Source of the DNA: Sphingomicrobium nitratireducens
GTDB lineage: Bacteria > Pseudomonadota > Alphaproteobacteria > Sphingomonadales > Sphingomonadaceae
Direction of reading: 5' to 3'
Length of the DNA: 64,000 nt
Assembly: GCF_026157035.1 (NCBI RefSeq)
Contig: NZ_JANJZA010000001.1
Location: forward strand, 1,095,001 to 1,159,000
The notes beneath the pieces were generated by a model, which saw only the letters and a program-made list of their open reading frames with translations, was not told the origin of the DNA and did not search any database. The position numbers and the translations under genes were made by a program. This document shows positions 32,751 to 41,311 of the stretch, piece by piece. Numbering within the stretch: the first letter of the stretch is position 1; each line of letters begins with the position of its first letter.

Positions 32751-33578
32751 GTGAACGAGAAGACCCCTCGATGGATTAACACCCCACCCGGCGAGCCGAT
32801 CCTCGGCGGCGTCAACTGGGGAGGCCTCAAGACCCTCTATATCAAGGAGGTGAGGCGGTTCTTCAAGGTGCAGATGCAAACTGTCTGGGCACCGGCGATC
32901 ACCACGCTCCTCTATCTCGTCATCTTCACGGTCGCGCTCGGGCGCGGCGGGCGCGAGGTGATGGGGGTCGATTTCGCGACCTTCCTCGCCCCGGGCCTCA
33001 TCGTCATGGGGATGATCCAGAATGCCTTCGCCAATGCGAGCTTCTCGCTGCTCGTCGGCAAGATCCAGGGAACGATCGTCGACTATCTGATGCCCCCGCT
33101 GTCGATCGGCGAACTGATCGCGGCAATGGTCGGCGCCTCAGTGACGCGCGCCTTCCTCGTCGGCTTCGCCGTGTGGCTGGTGATGTGGCTGGCGCCGGGC
33201 GTGTCGGTCCATGCGGCGCATCCGTTCGTCGCCCTGTGGTTCGGGCTGATGGGCTCGCTGCTCCTTTCGCTTTTCGGGCTGATGACCTCGATCTGGGCGG
33301 AGAAATTCGACCATGCCGCCGCGGTCACCAACTTCGTGGTCGCGCCGCTGGCGCTCCTGTCGGGCACCTTCTACTCGGTCGAGGCCCTGTCGCCGACCTT
33401 CCAGGCGCTGAGCCACGCCAACCCCTTCTTCTACGTCATCTCGGGCTTCCGGTACGGTTTCCTCGGGGTCGCCGATTCGCCGGTGATGGCCGGTGCGCTG
33501 GGCTTACTGGCGCTCAATCTCGTGCTGTTCGCGGGCGTCTGGGCGCTCCTCAAGAGCGGCTGGAAGATCAAAAACTGA
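32751..33578 (+). CDS. ABC-2 type transporter permease
   Basis: 275 residues with six hydrophobic segments. After a cytoplasmic N-terminus (GGLKTLYIKEVRRFFKV) come VWAPAITTLLYLVIF, the family segment FLAPGLIVMGMIQNAFANASFSL, and FVVAPLALLSGTFYSVEALSPTFQALSHANPFFYVISGFRYGFLG near the end. These are ABC2_membrane (DrrB/YadH) motifs. The partner ATPase gene is not adjacent, so the exported substrate is unknown; in this order the gene often neighbours gcrA. Start GTG 32751 is preferred since ATG codons upstream lie inside gcrA. A weak ribosome site only. Confidence 0.85.
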   Translation: MNEKTPRWINTPPGEPILGGVNWGGLKTLYIKEVRRFFKVQMQTVWAPAITTLLYLVIFTVALGRGGREVMGVDFATFLAPGLIVMGMIQNAFANASFSLLVGKIQGTIVDYLMPPLSIGELIAAMVGASVTRAFLVGFAVWLVMWLAPGVSVHAAHPFVALWFGLMGSLLLSLFGLMTSIWAEKFDHAAAVTNFVVAPLALLSGTFYSVEALSPTFQALSHANPFFYVISGFRYGFLGVADSPVMAGALGLLALNLVLFAGVWALLKSGWKIKN

Positions 33579-33705
33579 AATCCCGTCAACGGCTTGGCTC
33601 GAATTTCCCCTGATGAACGCCGAATAACCAGCGCATTCAGGCTCTCCTCAAGGCGGCGGGCGCAGTCTTCAATTCATCGTTGAAGACCCCCCCAAGGAGA
33701 GACAC

Positions 33706-34230
33706 ATGCGTAAGTTCATCGTCCCCACCGCCGCCGCCATCGCTCTTTCGGGCATGCTGGCCGCCACCCCCGCCGCCGCGCGCGACTGGAACCACCAAGG
33801 CGACCGCTACGAGCGCGGTTACGAGCGCGGCTATGACCGCCAGGATTATCGCGGCGGACGCCACTTCGCCTACGGCAAGATCCGCGAGATGCAGGACCGC
33901 GTCGCGCAGATGCGCCGCGATATCCGCCACTTCGACCGCATCGACGCCATCTCGAAGCGCGAGGCGCGCCAGCTCGATCGCCAGGCCGAACGCCTCCAGC
34001 ACCGGATCGGCCGGATGGGCTATAACGGCCTCAGCCGTGGCGAATACCGCAACGCCCGCCAGGGCATCCGCACCCTGCGCGCCGCGATCCAGCGCGAGCT
34101 GCACGACGGGCGCCGCTGGGGCAATTACGGTTACGGGTACCAGGGCTACGACCGCTACGACCGCGACGACGATCGCTGGGAGCGCGACGGCCGCTGGGAC
34201 CGCGAGGAGTATCGCGGCGGCCGCTACTAG
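33706..34230 (+). CDS. Exported Arg/Tyr/Asp-rich protein, unknown function
   Basis: 174 residues. Signal peptide about 1-25 (ends TPAAA). The mature protein starts with tandem RYERGYERGYDRQDYRGGR, has a central amphipathic helical, Arg-rich segment (KIREMQDRVAQMRRDIRHFDRIDAISKREARQLDRQAERLQHRI, residues 60-105) and ends with GYGYQGYDRYDRDDDRWERDGRWDREEYRGGRY. No family recognised. The ribosome site AAGGAGAG is 7 bases upstream. Single gene between the ABC permease and a terminator. Confidence 0.75.
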   Translation: MRKFIVPTAAAIALSGMLAATPAAARDWNHQGDRYERGYERGYDRQDYRGGRHFAYGKIREMQDRVAQMRRDIRHFDRIDAISKREARQLDRQAERLQHRIGRMGYNGLSRGEYRNARQGIRTLRAAIQRELHDGRRWGNYGYGYQGYDRYDRDDDRWERDGRWDREEYRGGRY

Positions 34231-34282
34231 GGCCTGACACCAATACCTACTCCGGCGGACAACCCTCTGGCCCGCCGGCAGG

Positions 34283-34320
34283 AAGGGCGCCCGGTTCCCC
34301 CACCGGGCGCCCTTTTCCTT
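34283..34320 (+). terminator. Intrinsic terminator after the Arg/Tyr-rich gene
   Basis: AAGGGCGCCCGGT (34283-34295) and ACCGGGCGCCCTT (34302-34314) form a perfect 13-bp stem with a six-base loop, followed by TTCCTTTG. Confidence 0.85.
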
Positions 34321-34423
34321 TGACGCCGCCCTGCGGCCCCGCGATATAGGCGGCGGCGAGGAGGCGGCCCCTTCACAACGGTCCGCCGCGCCCCATATCC
34401 CGGACCCGAAGGAGACTGATTTT

Positions 34424-35608
34424 ATGTCGATCACGCCGCTCATGCCTGTCTATCCGCGCTGCGATACCAGGCCGGTCGAAGGCGACGGGGTCTATCTCAT
34501 CGGCGAGAACGGCAAGCGCTATCTCGACTTTGCGAGCGGGATCGCGGTCAACCTCCTGGGCCACAGCCACGACGGGCTGATCAAGGCGATCCAGGAACAG
34601 GCCGCCAAGCTGATGCACGTCTCCAACCTCTACGGCAGCCCGCAGGGCGAAGCGCTCGCCCAGCGGCTCGTCGATCTGACCTTTGCCGACACGGTCTTCT
34701 TCACCAACTCGGGCGCCGAAAGCGTCGAGTGCGCGATCAAGACCGCGCGCCGCTACCATCATGTCGGCGGCAACCCGCACAAGAAGGATATCATCACCTT
34801 CAACAACGCCTTCCACGGGCGCACCATGGCGACCATCTCGGCCGCCAACAGCCCCAAGATGCATGACGGGTTCGAGCCGCTGCTGCCCGGCTTCAAATAT
34901 TGTGAGTTCAACGATGCCGACGCGGCTGCCGCACTGATTGACGACAATACGGCCGGTTTCCTTGTCGAGCCGGTCCAGGGCGAGGGCGGCATCCGTCCCG
35001 CTACGCAGGAATTCATGACTCGCCTCGAGGGGCTGGCGGCCGAGAATGACCTGATGCTCGTCCTCGACGAGGTCCAGTGCGGCATGGGCCGCACCGGCAC
35101 CATCTTCGCCCACGAGCAGTACGGCATCGAGCCCGACATCGTCGCCTCGGCCAAGGGTATCGGCGGCGGCTTCCCGCTCGGCGCCTGTCTCGCCACCGAA
35201 AAGGCGGCGCGCGGCATGGTCATCGGTACGCACGGCTCGACCTACGGCGGCAACCCGCTCGCCATGGCGGCGGGCGAGGCGGTGCTCGACGCGATCACCG
35301 CGCCGGGCTTCCTCGATCACGTCACCGCGATGGGCGAGCGTCTGCGCACGAGCCTCGAGCAGATGATCGGAAACCACCCCGACAAGTTCGAGAGCGTGCG
35401 CGGCATGGGTCTCATGCTCGGCGTCAAGATGAAGCCGGAATTCGAAAGCCGGGCCTTCGTCAACTGGATGCGCGAGGGCGTCGGCCTGCTCGCGGTCGCC
35501 GCCGGCGACAACGTGATGCGCGTCCTGCCGCCGCTCGTCATCGAGGAAGAGCATATCCAGGAGTTCGTCCAGAAGCTGTCGAAGGCGGCTGACGAATTCG
35601 AGGGCTGA
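34424..35608 (+). CDS. argD: Acetylornithine aminotransferase
   Basis: 394 residues, class III PLP aminotransferase. Start SITPLMPVYPRCD typical of alphaproteobacterial ArgD; LDFASGIAVNLLGHSH, FFTNSGAESVECAIKTARRY, FNNAFHGRTMATISA, FLVEPVQGEGGI, LVLDEVQCGMGRTG, the PLP lysine in SAKGIGGGFPLGA and HGSTYGGNPLA all match. It transaminates N-acetylglutamate semialdehyde in arginine synthesis and can act on succinyl-diaminopimelate steps. It overlaps hslO by one base (TGATG). No argF follows, unlike the common argD-argF-hslO order in this group. Confidence 0.92.
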   Translation: MSITPLMPVYPRCDTRPVEGDGVYLIGENGKRYLDFASGIAVNLLGHSHDGLIKAIQEQAAKLMHVSNLYGSPQGEALAQRLVDLTFADTVFFTNSGAESVECAIKTARRYHHVGGNPHKKDIITFNNAFHGRTMATISAANSPKMHDGFEPLLPGFKYCEFNDADAAAALIDDNTAGFLVEPVQGEGGIRPATQEFMTRLEGLAAENDLMLVLDEVQCGMGRTGTIFAHEQYGIEPDIVASAKGIGGGFPLGACLATEKAARGMVIGTHGSTYGGNPLAMAAGEAVLDAITAPGFLDHVTAMGERLRTSLEQMIGNHPDKFESVRGMGLMLGVKMKPEFESRAFVNWMREGVGLLAVAAGDNVMRVLPPLVIEEEHIQEFVQKLSKAADEFEG

Positions 35609-36522
35609 TGAGCGAGACGGCCGGGACGAACATGACGCTCGACGTCACGATCCGCGCGATGATCGCATCGCGCGGCGCGCGCGGGCGGCTGGTGCGTCTC
35701 GGCCCGGTCCTCGACCAGATCCTCGCCAACCACGGCTACCCCCCGGTCCTCGAGAAACTGCTCGCCGAGGCGCTGGCGCTGACTGCGCTTTTGGGCTCGC
35801 TGCTCAAGGATCCCAACGGCCAGCTGACGATGCAGGCGCAGACGGAAAGCGGGATCGTCGACCTTCTCGTGTGCGACTACAAGGCGGGCGAGTTGCGCGG
35901 CTACATTCGCCACGATCCGGTTCGGCTGGCCGAAGCGCCGGCCGACCCGACGCTCTTTTCGCTGTTCGGCAAGGGATATCTGGCGATCACGTTCGACCAG
36001 CCGGCCAGCGACGAGCGCTACCAGGGCGTCGTGCCGCTCGAGGGCGAGAGCCTCGCGCAGGCGGCCGAGAGCTTCTTCGCGCAGTCGGAACAGATCCCGT
36101 CGGTCGTGCGGCTCGCGACCGAGAAGACGGAGACGGGCTGGATCGCGGGCGGGATCATGTTCCAGCACCTGCCCGAGGGCGAGGAAGGGCGCGACCGGCT
36201 CCACACCAAGCTCGACCACCCGGACTGGCCGCACGTCGCGATCCTCGCCGGTTCGGTCAAGGACTCCGAACTGGCCGATCCCGCCCTTCCGCTCGACAAC
36301 CTCTTGTGGCGCCTGTTCCACGAGGAAGACGAGGTGCGCACCTTCGAACCGGTGGCACTGGTCAAGGGATGCCGTTGCAACGCCGACTATATCGCGTCGG
36401 TCATCTCGCGCTTTCCCGAAAGCGAGCGCGCCGAGATGGTCGGCGACGACGGCATGATCCGCGTCGATTGCGCTTTTTGCGCGACCAGCTTCCCGATCGC
36501 GCCCGACCACGTCGCCAAGTGA
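35608..36522 (+). CDS. hslO: Redox-regulated chaperone Hsp33
   Basis: 304 residues. The N-terminal fold has RLGPVLDQILANHGYP and LLGSLLKDPNGQLTMQAQTESGIVDLLVCDYKAGELRGY. The C-terminal redox switch carries the zinc cysteines in GCRCNADYI and CAFCATSF (CxC...CxxC). Oxidation releases zinc and activates its holdase function. ATG 35608 overlaps the argD stop. Confidence 0.95.
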   Translation: MSETAGTNMTLDVTIRAMIASRGARGRLVRLGPVLDQILANHGYPPVLEKLLAEALALTALLGSLLKDPNGQLTMQAQTESGIVDLLVCDYKAGELRGYIRHDPVRLAEAPADPTLFSLFGKGYLAITFDQPASDERYQGVVPLEGESLAQAAESFFAQSEQIPSVVRLATEKTETGWIAGGIMFQHLPEGEEGRDRLHTKLDHPDWPHVAILAGSVKDSELADPALPLDNLLWRLFHEEDEVRTFEPVALVKGCRCNADYIASVISRFPESERAEMVGDDGMIRVDCAFCATSFPIAPDHVAK

Positions 36523-36523
36523 T

Positions 36524-36538
36524 TTAACGCGCGTTAAC
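36524..36538. promoter_or_regulatory. TTAACGCGCGTTAA palindrome, CtrA-box-like
   Basis: A perfect 14-bp palindrome (36524-36537) followed by C, between the hslO stop (36522) and the next gene. TTAA-N6-TTAAC is one base short of the TTAA-N7-TTAA(C) box bound by CtrA in alphaproteobacteria. It could be a variant CtrA site or another dimer operator controlling the DUF3617-like gene. Confidence 0.35.
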
Positions 36539-36550
36539 ATGAATTCCGCT

Positions 36551-36961
36551 ATGCTGCGCACGATGAACTTCGCCTTGCCCCTTGTTTCCTGCCTGTTTTT
36601 GGCGGGAATCGTAGCGTCCGACGCCGATGCGCGTGTCGGGCCCGAATCGCTGCGCGGGGCGGAGCCGGGGCTGTGGGTTCTCACCGAACCGGGCGCGCGC
36701 GAGGCTCATCGCCAGCTTTGCGTCACCGATCCCGCGATGCTCGCGCGGACCGAACATTGGCGCCGCCAGTGCGAGATGACGACGGTATCGGATGGCCCGT
36801 CTGGCGCGACGATCCACTATAGCTGCACCGGCGGCGGGTTCGGCCAGTCGCACCTAAAGATGGTGACGCCGCGCGCGATGCGGATCGAGACGCAGGGCAT
36901 CGATCGCGGCCTGCCCTTCCACCGTGTGCTCCACGCCCGCCGCATCGGCAACTGCCGCTAG
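36551..36961 (+). CDS. DUF3617-like exported protein
   Basis: 136 residues from ATG 36551 (others in frame: 36539 and 36563). Signal peptide ends near DADA. The mature part has EPGLWVL, QLCVTDPAMLARTEHWRRQCEMTT and ATIHYSCTGGGFGQSHLKMVTPRAMRIETQG, with paired Cys, the pattern of DUF3617-type periplasmic proteins of this order. Function unknown. The start is uncertain because no ribosome site is obvious; 36551 keeps an Arg in the signal n-region. Confidence 0.65.
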   Translation: MLRTMNFALPLVSCLFLAGIVASDADARVGPESLRGAEPGLWVLTEPGAREAHRQLCVTDPAMLARTEHWRRQCEMTTVSDGPSGATIHYSCTGGGFGQSHLKMVTPRAMRIETQGIDRGLPFHRVLHARRIGNCR

Positions 36962-36994
36962 CAACGGTCGCCTTGCCCCGCTAAGGCGCGGCGC

Positions 36995-37345
36995 ATGTTG
37001 TCCTTTTTCGCCAAGGCCGCGTTCGCCGGCATCGTCACCGCGCTGGTCGTGGTCGTCGCCAAGCGCTGGCCCAGCTGGGGCGGGCTGGTCGCCGCGCTGC
37101 CGCTGACCTCGATTCTCGCGATGAGCCTGCTCTACGCCGAGACGGGCGACAGCGAGCGGGTCGCTGCGCTGTCGACCTCGGTGCTCGCCTTCATCATCCC
37201 CTCGCTGCCGATGTTCATCGCCATTCCCGTCATGCTGCGCAACGGGGTGACCTTCTGGCTGGCGATGACCATCGCGGTCGTGGGCACGCTGGTACTTTAC
37301 GGGCTGAGTTTCTTCATGCTCTCGCGGATGGGGTTCAAGGTATGA
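36995..37345 (+). CDS. DUF3147 family membrane protein
   Basis: 116 residues with four hydrophobic segments (about 5-22, 30-46, 58-80, 86-110). The N-terminus [39 protein letters not shown] matches DUF3147 inner-membrane proteins, of unknown role. Its stop overlaps queC by 4 bases (ATGA, 37342-37345), so it is in the que operon. Confidence 0.82.
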   Translation: MLSFFAKAAFAGIVTALVVVVAKRWPSWGGLVAALPLTSILAMSLLYAETGDSERVAALSTSVLAFIIPSLPMFIAIPVMLRNGVTFWLAMTIAVVGTLVLYGLSFFMLSRMGFKV

Positions 37346-38028
37346 GCCGCAAGGCCGTCATCCTTCTGTCGGGCGGGCTGGATTCGATGGTCTGCGCCGC
37401 GCTCGCGCGCGAGCAGGGCTTCGAAGTGCTCGCGCTCACCATCGACTATCACCAGCGCCACCGCGTCGAGCTGGAGGCCGCCAAGCGCGTCGCCGCACGG
37501 CTTGCCGATCGGCACATCATCCTGCCGCTCGACCTGTCGGCCTTCGGGGGCAGCGCGCTCACCGACGATATCGACGTGCCCAAGGACGGGGTGGGAGAAG
37601 GGATTCCCGTCACCTACGTGCCCGCGCGCAACACGGTGTTCCTGAGCCTCGCGCTCGCCTGGGCCGAGGCAGCCGGGGCGCACGACCTGTTCGTGGGAGT
37701 CAACGCGCTCGATTATTCGGGCTATCCGGACTGCCGCCCCGCCTTCGTCGAAGCGTTCGAGGCGCTCGCCAACCGCGCTACCAAGGCGGGGGTCGAAGGC
37801 GACGGCTTCACCGTCCACGCGCCGCTCCTCCACATGACCAAGGCCGACATCGCGCGCGAGGCAGCGCGGCTCGGGCTCGACCCGTCGATCAGCCACAGCT
37901 GCTACGACCCGCTGCCCGACGGCGGCGCGTGCGGGCGCTGCGATGCCTGCCGCCTGCGCCACAAGGGGTTCGTCGAGGCGGGGCTCGCCGACAGCACGCG
38001 CTATGGCGAAGGCGTGGAGCCGGCCTGA
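37342..38028 (+). CDS. queC: 7-cyano-7-deazaguanine synthase
   Basis: 228 residues. PP-loop ATPase motif [16 protein letters not shown] at the N-terminus, [31 protein letters not shown] and the zinc site [25 protein letters not shown] (four Cys). It converts 7-carboxy-7-deazaguanine to preQ0, a queuosine precursor. queE follows with a TGATG overlap; queD and queF are not in the window. Confidence 0.96.
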   Translation: MSRKAVILLSGGLDSMVCAALAREQGFEVLALTIDYHQRHRVELEAAKRVAARLADRHIILPLDLSAFGGSALTDDIDVPKDGVGEGIPVTYVPARNTVFLSLALAWAEAAGAHDLFVGVNALDYSGYPDCRPAFVEAFEALANRATKAGVEGDGFTVHAPLLHMTKADIAREAARLGLDPSISHSCYDPLPDGGACGRCDACRLRHKGFVEAGLADSTRYGEGVEPA

Positions 38029-38657
38029 TGGCGTACGCGGTCAAGGAAATCTTCCTGACCCTCCAGGGCGAAGGGATGCAGGCGGGCAGCCGCGCGGTGT
38101 TCCTGCGCTTTGCGGGCTGCAACCTGTGGACCGGGCGCGAGGAGGATCGATTCAAGGCGGTCTGCCAGTTCTGCGACACCGAGTTCGTTGGCATCGACGG
38201 GGTCAATGGCGGCAAGTTCGCCGAGGCCACCGCGCTCTCCGCGCGGGTCGCCGATCTATGGGGCGAGGGGCGGCAGGGCCGCCTCGTCGTGATCACCGGG
38301 GGCGAGCCGCTGCTCCAGCTCGATACGCCGCTGATCGACGCGCTCCACGCCGAGGGGTTCCGCATCGCGGTCGAAAGCAACGGAACGATTTCGGCGCCCG
38401 AGGACATCGACTGGCTGTGCGTCAGCCCCAAATATGGAAGCGAGCTGGTGCAGACCTCGGGCGACGAACTGAAGCTCGTCTGGCCGCAGCCGTTCGACCT
38501 TGACGAGCTCGAGGCGCTCGATTTCGACCACTTCTTGCTTCAGCCGATGGACGGCGAAGAGATCGAGAAAAATACCGAGGCCGCGATCCAGCTGGTGATG
38601 GACCGTCCGCGCTGGAGGCTCAGCCTCCAGACGCACAAGATTTTGGGATTGGCCTGA
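38028..38657 (+). CDS. queE: 7-carboxy-7-deazaguanine synthase
   Basis: 209 residues. Radical-SAM enzyme with the QueE-specific cluster spacing: FAGCNLWTGREEDRFKAVCQFCDTEF, i.e. Cys-x14-Cys-x2-Cys. VITGGEPLLQLD and the Gly-rich stretch before it bind SAM. It rearranges 6-carboxytetrahydropterin to 7-carboxy-7-deazaguanine. It is translated from within the queC stop. It ends 4 bases from the convergent small lipoprotein gene. Confidence 0.95.
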   Translation: MAYAVKEIFLTLQGEGMQAGSRAVFLRFAGCNLWTGREEDRFKAVCQFCDTEFVGIDGVNGGKFAEATALSARVADLWGEGRQGRLVVITGGEPLLQLDTPLIDALHAEGFRIAVESNGTISAPEDIDWLCVSPKYGSELVQTSGDELKLVWPQPFDLDELEALDFDHFLLQPMDGEEIEKNTEAAIQLVMDRPRWRLSLQTHKILGLA

Positions 38658-38661
38658 CGCG

Positions 38662-38889
38662 CTACTCGGCGCCGTCGCCGGTACCTTCGTCCTCGTCGTC
38701 GATGCCCAGATCGTCGACCAGCTTGGCGTCGGCATTGGTCGCGGCATCGATCGCGGTGACGTCGCCGCCTTCCTCGCCGATCGGGGCCACCGCCTCGTTG
38801 CCGGTCGGCACGACTTCCTCTTCGGTCTTGTCGCCGCCGCACGCGGCCAGCGGGAGGGTGAAGGCGGAAACGAGGAGGAATTTGCGCAT
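38662..38889 (-). CDS. Small acidic lipoprotein
   Basis: 75 residues. Lipobox LPLAACGG with the lipid Cys at residue 17; the mature 58 residues are strongly acidic (EEEVVPTGNEAVAPIGEEGGDV, DDLGIDDEDEGTGDG) without other features. Similar short acidic lipoproteins are common and unannotated in sphingomonads. It lies 3 bases after lipB on the same strand, so it is probably co-transcribed. Confidence 0.65.
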   Translation of the reverse strand: MRKFLLVSAFTLPLAACGGDKTEEEVVPTGNEAVAPIGEEGGDVTAIDAATNADAKLVDDLGIDDEDEGTGDGAE

Positions 38890-38892
38890 CTG

Positions 38893-39537
38893 TCAGTCCT
38901 TGCCGAGGGCCGAGAGAAAGGCGGGGAATTCCGCCTCCAGGGCCGTGTCCAGGTCAGCCATGTCGGCGCCGAGCCCGAGCTTTTCAAGGCTGGTGACACC
39001 ATAGTCGGAAATGCCGCACGGCACGATGCCGCCGAAATGGGCGAGGTCGGGCGCGACGTTGATCGAGAAGCCGTGAAGGGTGACCCAGCGCTTCACGCGC
39101 ACCCCGATCGCGCCGATCTTGGCCTCGTACTCGCCTTGGCCGACCCACAGGCCGATACGGCCTTCCTCGCGCCGTGCCTCGATCCCGAGGCGGGCGAGCG
39201 AGGCGATCATCCAGCCTTCGAGGCTGTGGACGAAGTGGCGGATGTCCTTGCCGCGCCGGGCAAGGTCGAGGTTGAGATAGCCGACCCGCTGGCCCGGCCC
39301 GTGATAGGTGTAGCGCCCGCCGCGCCCCGCCTCGTGCACCGGAAAGCCCTGCGGGTTCATCAGCTCGACCGGGTCGGCGCTGGTGCCCGCGGTGAACAGC
39401 GGGGGGTGTTCGAGCAGCCAGACGCGCTCGTGCGCCTCGCCCGCCTGGATGTCGGCGACGCGCTGCTCCATGTCGCGCAGCGCGACATCGTAGGGAACGA
39501 GCCCGGGGGAGACCTGCCATTCGACACCGTCGATCAT
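38893..39537 (-). CDS. lipB: Octanoyl-ACP:protein N-octanoyltransferase
   Basis: 214 residues. LipB motifs: ERVWLLEHPPLFTAGTSA, GGRYTYHGPGQRVGYLNLDLA (the RGG-x-x-T-x-HGPGQ signature), the catalytic Lys in EAKIGAIGVRVKRWVTLHG and the acyl-accepting Cys in GGIVPCGISDYGVTSL. It moves octanoate from ACP to lipoate-dependent enzyme domains. Start MIDGVEW at 39537; divergent from the membrane-protein gene at 39639. Confidence 0.95.
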   Translation of the reverse strand: MIDGVEWQVSPGLVPYDVALRDMEQRVADIQAGEAHERVWLLEHPPLFTAGTSADPVELMNPQGFPVHEAGRGGRYTYHGPGQRVGYLNLDLARRGKDIRHFVHSLEGWMIASLARLGIEARREEGRIGLWVGQGEYEAKIGAIGVRVKRWVTLHGFSINVAPDLAHFGGIVPCGISDYGVTSLEKLGLGADMADLDTALEAEFPAFLSALGKD

Positions 39538-39638
39538 GGCGGCAGGCTTTGCGCTGCGCGCGCGGCGTGCGCAACCCCGTTGCCTTTCGGCGCGGCGCGC
39601 TGCGATAAGGGCGCGAACCAAATGTAGGGGGATTGATC

Positions 39639-40463
39639 ATGAAACTGTCGGTCGGACGCGCCTGGGACGAGACCCGCGAAATCCTCGCGGCGGACGGCAA
39701 GCACCTCGTGCTGGTGGCCGCCGCGATGATCGTGCTGCCCTTCGCGCTTCTCGCGATGATCGATCCGTCCGCGACCAATCCCAATGCCGAACGGGGTGGC
39801 GGCGGGCTGATGGGGCTGATCGTCGGGCTGGTCGGGCAGGCCGGTGCGCTGGCGATCACCGCGGTCTTCCTCAAGCGCGGCGCGACCGTGGGCGAGGCGA
39901 TCGCGACGGGATTTCGCAAATTGTTTCCCGCGCTCGCAGCGATGCTTATCTGGGTGATCCCGATGGTCCTCCTCCTGATGGTGCTGCTGGTGGCCGCGAT
40001 CGGGACCGACGAAGCGATGGATCTCGACCAGCGGCTCGAGGCGGGCCAGCTGGGCGGGGCGGGCCTGATGCTGGTCCTCGCCTGGGTGCTCGTCATCATC
40101 GCGGTCGCGGTGCGCATGATGATGGTGTCGGCGGTCGCGGTCACCGAAACGTCGAACCCGATCACCATGATCAAGCGCAGCTGGGCGCTCACGCGCGGCC
40201 AGTTCTGGCGCCTGTTCGGGTTCGTCCTGATGATCGCGGTCGCGGCGCTGGTCGTGATGCTGGTTGCGGGGCTGGTCTTCGGACTGGTCGCGACGCTCGC
40301 CTTCGGGCCGCCCGAACCGATGAGCCTGTCCGCGCTGCTGCTCGGCTTCCTCGCCGCGAGCGTGCAGGCGGGCCTCAGCCTCGTCTTCCTCGGTATCGTC
40401 GCGCGGCTCTATTCGCAGGCCGCCGCGACCCCGTCAGTGCCCGACACGGGCGCGATGGGCTAG
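39639..40463 (+). CDS. Polytopic membrane protein (glycerophosphodiester phosphodiesterase membrane-domain-like)
   Basis: 274 residues with about six hydrophobic segments. The N-terminus has KLSVGRAWDETREIL, and the middle VTETSNPITMIKRSWALTRGQFWRLFGF is a segment often seen in GDPD_membrane/DUF975-like proteins. No catalytic site is visible, so an enzyme role is not implied. ATG 39639 with TAGGGGGA 6-8 bases upstream is better than the TTG at 39633. Stop shares CTAG with hemF. Confidence 0.7.
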   Translation: MKLSVGRAWDETREILAADGKHLVLVAAAMIVLPFALLAMIDPSATNPNAERGGGGLMGLIVGLVGQAGALAITAVFLKRGATVGEAIATGFRKLFPALAAMLIWVIPMVLLLMVLLVAAIGTDEAMDLDQRLEAGQLGGAGLMLVLAWVLVIIAVAVRMMMVSAVAVTETSNPITMIKRSWALTRGQFWRLFGFVLMIAVAALVVMLVAGLVFGLVATLAFGPPEPMSLSALLLGFLAASVQAGLSLVFLGIVARLYSQAAATPSVPDTGAMG

Positions 40464-41311
40464 CGCCAGCGCGCGAGCGGGGGGAGGCTCATCAGGATGG
40501 CATCGATATTGCCGCCGGTCTTGAGCCCGAACAACGTGCCGCGGTCGTAGAGCAGGTTGAACTCGACATAACGCCCGCGGAAGTCGAGCAGCTTGCCGAC
40601 GTCCTCGTCGTCATAGGCCTCGTCCATGCGCCCGCGCACGATCTTGGGAAACACATCTAGGAAGGCCTCGCCGACGTCGCGGGTGAAGGCGAAGTGCGGC
40701 TCGAACCGGTCCCCCTCGGCGTCGAGCCGATCGTAGAAGATGCCGCCTACCCCGCGCGCGACCTCGCGGTGCGGCAGCCAGAAATAGTCGTCCGCCCATT
40801 TTGAAAAGCGCTCGTAATAGGTCGGGTCGTGCGCGGCGCAGGCGGCGCGCAGGCGCGCGTGGAAGGCCCCTGTGTCCTCCTCGTAGGGGATGGCGGGGTT
40901 GAGGTCCGCGCCGCCGCCGAACCAGCGCTTGGTCGTCGTGAGGAAGCGCGTGTTCATGTGGACCGCGGGGACGTGCGGGTTCTTCATGTGCGCGACGAGA
41001 CTGATGCCCGTGGCGAAGAAGCGCGGATCCTCCTCGGCGCCGGGAATAGCCTTGGCGAATTCCTCGGAGAACGAGCCGCCGACACTCGAGACGTTGACGC
41101 CGACCTTCTCGAACACTTCGCCCGTCATCTGGCCGCGCACCCCGCCGCCGCCCGGCTCGCCGCTCTCGTCGGTGCGATCCCACGGGATGTATTCGAAGGC
41201 CGCATCGCTGCCGGCTTCGCGCTCGATCGCCTCGAACTCGGCGCAGATGCGGTCGCGCAGCGATTCGAACCAGTCGCGGGCGGCCTGTTGCTGGGGATCG
41301 AGCGGGCTCAT
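40460..41311 (-). CDS. hemF: Oxygen-dependent coproporphyrinogen III oxidase
   Basis: 283 residues. HemF blocks: GGGGVRGQMTGEVFEKVGVNVS, FFATGISLVAHMKNPHVPAVHMNTRFL, WFGGGADLNPAIPYEED, and YVEFNLLYDRGTLFGLKTGGNIDAILMSLPPLARW at the end. It oxidatively decarboxylates coproporphyrinogen III to protoporphyrinogen IX in haem synthesis and needs O2, so the organism can make haem aerobically. Its ATG overlaps the trmL stop by 4 bases (ATGA). Confidence 0.96.
   Translation of the reverse strand: MSPLDPQQQAARDWFESLRDRICAEFEAIEREAGSDAAFEYIPWDRTDESGEPGGGGVRGQMTGEVFEKVGVNVSSVGGSFSEEFAKAIPGAEEDPRFFATGISLVAHMKNPHVPAVHMNTRFLTTTKRWFGGGADLNPAIPYEEDTGAFHARLRAACAAHDPTYYERFSKWADDYFWLPHREVARGVGGIFYDRLDAEGDRFEPHFAFTRDVGEAFLDVFPKIVRGRMDEAYDDEDVGKLLDFRGRYVEFNLLYDRGTLFGLKTGGNIDAILMSLPPLARWR

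Noticed and set aside
38612-38630. 19-base perfect palindrome CTGGAGGCTCAGCCTCCAG in queE
   Set aside because: It is inside conserved coding sequence (RWRLSLQ) and probably a chance hairpin; no flanking regulatory context.
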